Source: Undibacterium sp. | GTDB taxonomy: Bacteria > Pseudomonadota > Gammaproteobacteria > Burkholderiales > Burkholderiaceae | DNA: 20,164 bases | Direction of reading: 5' to 3' | Assembly (NCBI GenBank): GCA_014376575.1 | Contig: JACMRF010000130.1 | Coordinates: 1-20,164 of the forward strand | Shown: in pieces, positions 15,133-20,164 of the stretch | Numbering within the stretch: position 1 is the stretch's first letter | How the letters are laid out: each line of letters starts with the position of its first letter | The notes under the pieces: model-generated | The model's input: the letters and a program-made list of their open reading frames with translations, nothing else | Told to the model about the DNA's origin: nothing | Database searches by the model: none | Program-made: the position numbers and the translations under genes

Positions 15133-17276
15133 ACGCATTGATTAATATAAGCAAGAGGAGCGCCATGCGCGTCAAATTTTTTCTGATTGGTTTTTTGGCA
15201 ATTGGCCAGCTTGCGTTTGCCCAATCAAATAGCATTGAATCTGTTACGGCTAATCAACAAGGCGTTAATGTTATCGTCAAAATCGCTTTAAAAAACCCTC
15301 TTGCAAAACCACCTCTTGGTTTCGCAATCACTAATCCTTCTCGTATAGCACTTGATTTCTCCGATACCTCGAACGGTACAGGAAAAACTGCGATAGATAT
15401 AGGGATGGGGGACTTGAGAAACGTGAACTTAGTCGAAGCGACAGGCCGTTCGCGGTTAGTGTTCAATTTAAATAAATCTCTCAACTACGCAACTTCGATA
15501 GAAGGTAATTTGGTCATCGTTACAATCGACGGTTCGGGTGGGTTAGCTACCGCAGTGAATTCGGTAGGATTGCCAGTGGCGTCTTCCGCACCCAAGCAAA
15601 TCAAACAGAACTTACGTGACATTGACTTTCGACGTGGCGCTGTTGGAGAAGGTAGAGTTGTCATTGATCTGCCAAGTAACCAGGTTGCCGTAGATGTACG
15701 TCAACAAGGCCAGCAAATTATTGTAGATTTTCTGAAAGTCAGTTTACCTGAGGTTTTGCGCCGTGAACTCGATGTGGCAGATTTCGGCTCTCCAGTACAA
15801 AAGATAACAACCACTCAGCAGGGCGAAAATGTTCATATGGTCATTGAGCCAAAGGGACTTTGGGAGCATAGTGCCTACCAAAGTGATACGCAGCTAGTGA
15901 TTGAAGTGAAGCCTATCAAGGAAGATCTAAATAAGCTGACGCAAGGTACACAAGGATATCGCGGCGAACGTTTGTCCTTTAATTTCCAAAATATTGAAGT
16001 TCGTGCTCTTTTACAAATTATTGCAGAATTTAGCGGTCTTAATATTATTGCTAGTGATACCGTTACTGGAAGTTCAACGCTGCGTTTGAAGGATGTGCCT
16101 TGGGATCAAGCATTAGATGTTTTGATGCAATCGAAGGGGTTGGACATGCGGAAGAATGGGACTGTTTTGTGGATCGCTCCAAAGGATGAGTTGTTGACAA
16201 AAGAGAAGCTGGAGTTGGAGCAAAAGGCGCAAATAGCAGAATTGGAACCACTTAAAACAGAGGCGTTTCAACTCAATTATCAAAAGGCAGAAGCGTTTAA
16301 GCTCGTTTTTGGGGCTGATGGAGCCAGTACAAACCGTATTTTGTCAAAGCGAGGAAGCGCAGTAATTGAGCCTCGCACAAATCAACTGTTTATTACTGAC
16401 GTCCCTTCAAAACTGGAAGAAATACGCCGTTTGATCCAAAAAACTGATATCGCCTCTAAGCAGGTTTTAATTGAAGCTCGAATAGTTGAAGCGGATGATA
16501 AATTTAGTAGGAATCTTGGTGCAAAACTTGGGTTTGCTGATATGCGAGGTATTCATGGTGGTGATGCAGGGTATCAGGTTAGCGGGAATCAACGCGCTGC
16601 TTTAACCGGTAATTATTTGGGTGTTGGTGAACAGACGGGACAAGCAAAAATTACCGATACTAGTTATATTCCGAATACGCAATTTGTTAATTTACCAGCT
16701 CAGGGTATTAACGGACTTAATCCAGGCAGCTTGGCCGTTAGTTTATTTTCCGCTGCGGCTAATCGCTTTCTTAATTTGGAGCTGTCCGCATTGGAGGCGG
16801 ATGGAAATGGCAAAATCATCTCTAGTCCACGGATAGTGACTGCGGATCAACTTCCCGCTCACATTGAGCAAGGTACTGAGATTCCTTATCAGATTTCTAC
16901 GAGCAGCGGAGCAACTTCAATTTCGTTTAGAAAAGCAACTTTGAGTTTAGATGTAACACCGCAGATTACTCCGGACGGTAATATTGTTTTACAGGTCGAT
17001 GTGCATAAAGACAGTAGAGGTGAGGATACAAGAGGTGGACCGGTAATCAATACAAAGCAAGTTAAAACAATGGTTTTGGTTGAGAATGGTGGAACCGTTG
17101 TATTAGGAGGTATTTACACGCAAGAAGAACGGGAAGATGTTGCTAAGGTGCCGTTCCTCGGAGATATACCGCTCTTCGGATATCTCTTTAAGACAAAGGG
17201 GCGTACTAATAACAAAACGGAGTTACTCGTTTTCATTACTCCCAAAGTACTTACTGAACGCTTAACTGCTAAATAA
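15129..17276 (+). CDS. pilQ: Type IV pilus secretin PilQ
   Basis: PilQ forms the multimeric outer-membrane gate through which the pilus passes. Of 715 residues, about 14-32 form a Sec signal (MRVKFFLIGFLAIGQLAFAQ). Two AMIN domains (about 36-135 and 163-262) should bind peptidoglycan. A secretin N0/STN domain (about 278-350, LSFNFQNIEVRALLQIIAEF) and an N1 domain (about 378-440, TNQLFITDVPSKLEEIRRL) follow. The membrane-spanning secretin domain runs from about 445 to the end and includes VPFLGDIPLFGYLFK. The start is either 15129, which overlaps the pilP stop (ATGA) and has GGAG 8 nt upstream, or 15165, with AGAGGAG just upstream and a signal peptide beginning cleanly at MRVK. The first is given because of coupling; the second is a real alternative (703 residues). 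Confidence 0.95.
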   Translation: MNALINISKRSAMRVKFFLIGFLAIGQLAFAQSNSIESVTANQQGVNVIVKIALKNPLAKPPLGFAITNPSRIALDFSDTSNGTGKTAIDIGMGDLRNVNLVEATGRSRLVFNLNKSLNYATSIEGNLVIVTIDGSGGLATAVNSVGLPVASSAPKQIKQNLRDIDFRRGAVGEGRVVIDLPSNQVAVDVRQQGQQIIVDFLKVSLPEVLRRELDVADFGSPVQKITTTQQGENVHMVIEPKGLWEHSAYQSDTQLVIEVKPIKEDLNKLTQGTQGYRGERLSFNFQNIEVRALLQIIAEFSGLNIIASDTVTGSSTLRLKDVPWDQALDVLMQSKGLDMRKNGTVLWIAPKDELLTKEKLELEQKAQIAELEPLKTEAFQLNYQKAEAFKLVFGADGASTNRILSKRGSAVIEPRTNQLFITDVPSKLEEIRRLIQKTDIASKQVLIEARIVEADDKFSRNLGAKLGFADMRGIHGGDAGYQVSGNQRAALTGNYLGVGEQTGQAKITDTSYIPNTQFVNLPAQGINGLNPGSLAVSLFSAAANRFLNLELSALEADGNGKIISSPRIVTADQLPAHIEQGTEIPYQISTSSGATSISFRKATLSLDVTPQITPDGNIVLQVDVHKDSRGEDTRGGPVINTKQVKTMVLVENGGTVVLGGIYTQEEREDVAKVPFLGDIPLFGYLFKTKGRTNNKTELLVFITPKVLTERLTAK

Positions 17277-17304
17277 TAGTTAGATTTGAAATTGTAGGAA
17301 AAAT

Positions 17305-19431
17305 ATGAATCAGACGTATATGGGGTGCAATGTGGCAAAAATATTTAGTTGTTTTTTTATGACTTCTTTGATGGTAGCGCTTACTGCTTGTGGTGGTGGT
17401 GGTGGTTCTGCTGGAACTACTTCCGCTGGCGGTGCAAGTAATAGCCCAACGTTGACTTTATCTTTGCTAGATGCAAATGGGGTTGTTATCAAAACTTTGT
17501 CCGGTGGGGATGTTGGAACGATTAGCGCAAAATTTGTGACCGGACTAGGCGTGCCAATTGAGGGAGCTCTTGTCACCTATACCAGTAGCGCAACATTAAT
17601 CAATTTTGATCCGGTTTCGGGCACTTCTATTACCGGTGCGGACGGTGTTGCAGTCATAAAAATCAAACCTTCTGATATCTCGGCGGCGGGTGGAATTACT
17701 ATCTCAGCGCAGGCAGTAAAAGCACTACTTACTGCAAGCTCTACCTTTAATATGTCTGTCGGAGCTGCATCCTTAACTGTTGGGGTCCTTTCATTAACGC
17801 CAACTCCCATTGGGTCATTGCAAGCGTTTAGCACCGTCACTGTTAATATTCCCGTGACGCTAAATGGTAAGCCAGCGACCAGTATTTCAGGATTGGGGTT
17901 GACATCAGTTTGCGTCTCGGATGGAACCGCAACATTGGTGCCTGGGCCAGCATCAGCCGCAAATGGTATTTACTCTGCAACATATACAAATAAGGGGTGT
18001 ATCCGAGGGACAGATATGATTGCAGTTAGCGTTGGTAATTCGAGTCAATCTATATCCTTAACTGTTGATAGTGCAAATATTGGATCTATGCTGTTTGTTG
18101 GGACCGATACTGGGGGCTCATCCATTGTCCTTAAAGGGACTGGTGGAGTGGGGCGGAAGGAGTCAGCTGTAATAACTTTTAAAGTGGTCGATCAAACTAA
18201 TGTTGGTTTGGCAGGTGTTACGGTTAATTTTGCCGGGACTACTAGCACCGGCGGCTTAACTGTTTTACCAGCATTTGCAACGAGTGATTCCGCTGGTAAT
18301 GTGTCGACCACTGTCTCATCAGGAACTATTCCTACTCCGGTAAAAATTAGCGCAACGGCAACCCGTAACGGGAAAACTGTCAGTGGCTTGTCTGATTATT
18401 TGACGATATCTACTGGATTGCCGATACAGAAATCCATGTCATTGTCAGTGGATAAGTTGAATATAGAAGGTTGGAATTACGATAATGAAATTGCTAATGT
18501 AACTATATTAATGGCGGATCAATACGGGAATCCGGTCTCAGACGGTGCGACTATTAATTTTGTGACTGAGGGTGGTGCGATTGGATCTTCTGTTAAGGGT
18601 GCGTGCAGCACAGTAAATGGAGCTTGTAGCGTGCCATTTAGAAGTCAGGCCTTTCGTCCAACAAACGGTCGTGTCACCGTTTTAGCCTATGCTCAGGGTA
18701 TAGAGGATTTTGTCGACTCAAATGGCGATGGTCAATATTCTTGTGTCAATCCAGTTGATGCCAATGGTACGGTCGTTTCTCAATCTGCTTATCGACCTTT
18801 GGTTGATACCTGTCTTAGCGGAGGCGAGCCTTTTACAGATATTGGAGATGCATTTTTAGATGCGGGTATATTGGCCGCTACCTCTGGCGTTTCCTCTCTG
18901 GGAACTCTTGATGGTTTGTACACGCCAGCAAATGGAGATTTGCCTTTTCCATATAACCACTTGACCTATAGCGCCAGTGGCGATGGTAAATGGGGTATAA
19001 ACTACATCCGACAACAAGTTGAAATTATTCTAAGTGGTTCCCGGGCGACATTAGTGCGACAAGTGTGTAGTGGTGGTAGTTGCCGTGACTGGGTCCCTGG
19101 AACCGACGGTGATCCTAGCATTATTCAAGGCGTTGCAAATACTGCGGTAGCACCTGCTGCACCTGTATGTAGTAGTCAAGAGCTGATTTTTAGATTGGTT
19201 GATGTAAACAATAATCCATTACCAGTGGATACTAAAATTTCAGCCGGCGATGTTAATAAGTTGTCGTTTGGAACTTTTTATCCTGATACAGTTCTATCGA
19301 CAAATCAGGTAGGAGGGACTCAACATAGCGTTATCATCAAAGCTGAGGCGAGTTGCGCAAAAGGTTCTGTAGTGATAAACGTAAAAACACCTAAGGGAAA
19401 TGGAACGGCATTTTTCTTTAATTCAAATTGA
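17305..19431 (+). CDS. Ig-like (Big-1-type) repeat surface lipoprotein inside the pilus operon
   Basis: A 708-residue predicted lipoprotein of unknown role. The signal peptide ends in the lipobox LTAC (C29), followed by a Gly/Ser/Thr linker ([15 protein letters not shown]); no Asp at +2, so the outer membrane is expected. The body resembles bacterial Ig-like domain 1 repeats (invasin/intimin style), with modules at roughly 46-150, 160-258, 265-372 and 376-470. Typical strings are [20 protein letters not shown] and [12 protein letters not shown], each followed by a (G/A)DGVA or [12 protein letters not shown] segment. A DSNGDGQY loop (471-478) looks like a calcium-binding loop. The C-terminal third is not recognised and contains most of ten mature cysteines, including close pairs 434/441 and 588/593. 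AGGA stands 5 nt before the ATG; pilQ is 28 bp upstream and aroK overlaps the stop, so it is probably in the operon. Family by eye; role unknown. Confidence 0.8.
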   Translation: MNQTYMGCNVAKIFSCFFMTSLMVALTACGGGGGSAGTTSAGGASNSPTLTLSLLDANGVVIKTLSGGDVGTISAKFVTGLGVPIEGALVTYTSSATLINFDPVSGTSITGADGVAVIKIKPSDISAAGGITISAQAVKALLTASSTFNMSVGAASLTVGVLSLTPTPIGSLQAFSTVTVNIPVTLNGKPATSISGLGLTSVCVSDGTATLVPGPASAANGIYSATYTNKGCIRGTDMIAVSVGNSSQSISLTVDSANIGSMLFVGTDTGGSSIVLKGTGGVGRKESAVITFKVVDQTNVGLAGVTVNFAGTTSTGGLTVLPAFATSDSAGNVSTTVSSGTIPTPVKISATATRNGKTVSGLSDYLTISTGLPIQKSMSLSVDKLNIEGWNYDNEIANVTILMADQYGNPVSDGATINFVTEGGAIGSSVKGACSTVNGACSVPFRSQAFRPTNGRVTVLAYAQGIEDFVDSNGDGQYSCVNPVDANGTVVSQSAYRPLVDTCLSGGEPFTDIGDAFLDAGILAATSGVSSLGTLDGLYTPANGDLPFPYNHLTYSASGDGKWGINYIRQQVEIILSGSRATLVRQVCSGGSCRDWVPGTDGDPSIIQGVANTAVAPAAPVCSSQELIFRLVDVNNNPLPVDTKISAGDVNKLSFGTFYPDTVLSTNQVGGTQHSVIIKAEASCAKGSVVINVKTPKGNGTAFFFNSN

Positions 19432-20164
19432 ATTCTGGAAATATATTTCTTGTAGGTCTAATGGGCTCGGGCAAAACGACAGTTGGCCGAGCCCTAGCTA
19501 AACAACTCAATATGCGGTTCGTGGATACCGATCATGAAATAGAGGCTCGTACTGGGGTCTCTATTCCTGTTATTTTCGAGGTCGAAGGAGAGGCTAGTTT
19601 TCGTCAGCGTGAAGCGGAAGTTATTCGGGATCTTACTGCGCAAGAAGGTATAGTTCTAGCTACCGGTGGCGGCGCTATTCTCAATCCGGTTAGCCGACGA
19701 TACTTGCACGAGCGCGGCACTGTTATCTATTTACGCGCTGCGATTAGCAGTATTTTGCAGCGTACTCGATACGATAGAAACAGGCCATTGCTGCGGACTT
19801 CTGATCCTCGTAAAAAACTTGAAGAGCTTGAAGCACAACGTGAGCCCTTATATAAGGAAGTTGCCCATTTAATCATCGATACCGGGCGACCAAACGTCCA
19901 ATTCCTCATGCAATCCATATTAACGCAGCTGCAACAAATGCCAGGTGTGGCTATTTCAAAGAATTCTTCAGTCATGCATCAACAAGCGGCAGCGCAAACA
20001 CTTCAGGTAGAACTTGGCGATCGTAGCTATCCGATCGCAATTGGTCATTCTCTACTGGCATCGCAAGAGTTATTAGGAAAGTATATTCAAGGGCAACGTG
20101 TTGTCATTGTCACCAATACTGTGGTCGCGCCCTTGTATTTGTCCATGCTGGAAGATAATTTGCG
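19428..20164 (+). CDS. aroKB: Fused shikimate kinase / 3-dehydroquinate synthase (AroK-AroB), partial
   Basis: One open frame encodes both shikimate-pathway enzymes. Residues 1 to about 170 are shikimate kinase: Walker [13 protein letters not shown] (10-21), the shikimate-binding DTDHEIE (33-39), [14 protein letters not shown] (53-66), LATGGGAIL (77-85) and the lid DRNRPLLRT. No stop codon follows; the frame continues through a linker (about 171-190) into the 3-dehydroquinate synthase N-terminus [19 protein letters not shown] (192-210) and VVIVTN (225-230), then the window ends after 245 codons. The start must be the TTG at 19428 (overlapping the lipoprotein stop as TTGA): an in-frame TAA lies at 19419, and the first ATG (19461) would delete the strand before the P-loop. 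An internal ATG at 19974 could start a separate AroB, but has no clear ribosome binding site. The kinase and synthase identities are secure; the fusion is seen directly. Confidence 0.92.
   Translation, partial: MNSGNIFLVGLMGSGKTTVGRALAKQLNMRFVDTDHEIEARTGVSIPVIFEVEGEASFRQREAEVIRDLTAQEGIVLATGGGAILNPVSRRYLHERGTVIYLRAAISSILQRTRYDRNRPLLRTSDPRKKLEELEAQREPLYKEVAHLIIDTGRPNVQFLMQSILTQLQQMPGVAISKNSSVMHQQAAAQTLQVELGDRSYPIAIGHSLLASQELLGKYIQGQRVVIVTNTVVAPLYLSMLEDNL

Overview
The window looks like a chromosomal housekeeping segment of a betaproteobacterium (Burkholderiales). The best fit is a relatively AT-rich member of the Oxalobacteraceae, an Undibacterium/Herminiimonas-like genome. That placement is inference from the gene set, protein style and order: engB-hemB, cytochrome c4 with System II cytochrome c maturation, lptM/cyaY/PBP1A, then pilMNOPQ and aroK-aroB. 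No phage, insertion sequence with a transposase, CRISPR array, rRNA or tRNA gene was seen.

Left part (1-4259), minus strand: engB (ribosome-assembly GTPase), hemB (porphobilinogen synthase, Mg-type metal site), a CorA-family metal transporter, and the N-terminal 369 residues of exonuclease I (sbcB), which runs off the left edge. Between engB and hemB, on the opposite (+) strand, is a compact series of three hairpins ending in a textbook intrinsic terminator with no protein gene to serve. I read this as a candidate small RNA.

Middle (4493-8633), plus strand: a periplasmic dihaem cytochrome c4, an intrinsic terminator, then resB and ccsB, the two membrane subunits of the System II haem-transport/cytochrome c synthetase. 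The terminator's U-tract ends only 8 nt before the resB ATG, so resB is placed directly behind an attenuator-like structure.

From 8634 to 9032 there is no convincing gene. The stretch contains a 181-bp element with 23-bp imperfect terminal inverted repeats and nested hairpins (MITE-like), then a pair of 10-bp direct repeats flanking a small palindrome. It lies downstream of the small lipoprotein gene lptM, where relatives commonly carry lysA, so the locus may have been rearranged.

Right part (9033-20164): divergent lptM(-)/cyaY(+), the bifunctional penicillin-binding protein 1A gene (-), and a divergent pilM-N-O-P-Q operon (+) for the type IV pilus alignment complex and secretin. The operon continues with a 708-residue outer-membrane-type lipoprotein carrying Ig-like (Big-1-style) repeats, and then aroK. 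The aroK frame has no stop codon and reads straight into aroB, predicting a fused shikimate kinase/3-dehydroquinate synthase. It starts at a TTG that overlaps the lipoprotein stop and is cut by the right edge.

Most of the window is ordinary. The items most worth a second look are the candidate sRNA at about 3397-3523, the structured repeat at 8692-8872, the Ig-like lipoprotein inside the pilus operon, and the AroK-AroB fusion.
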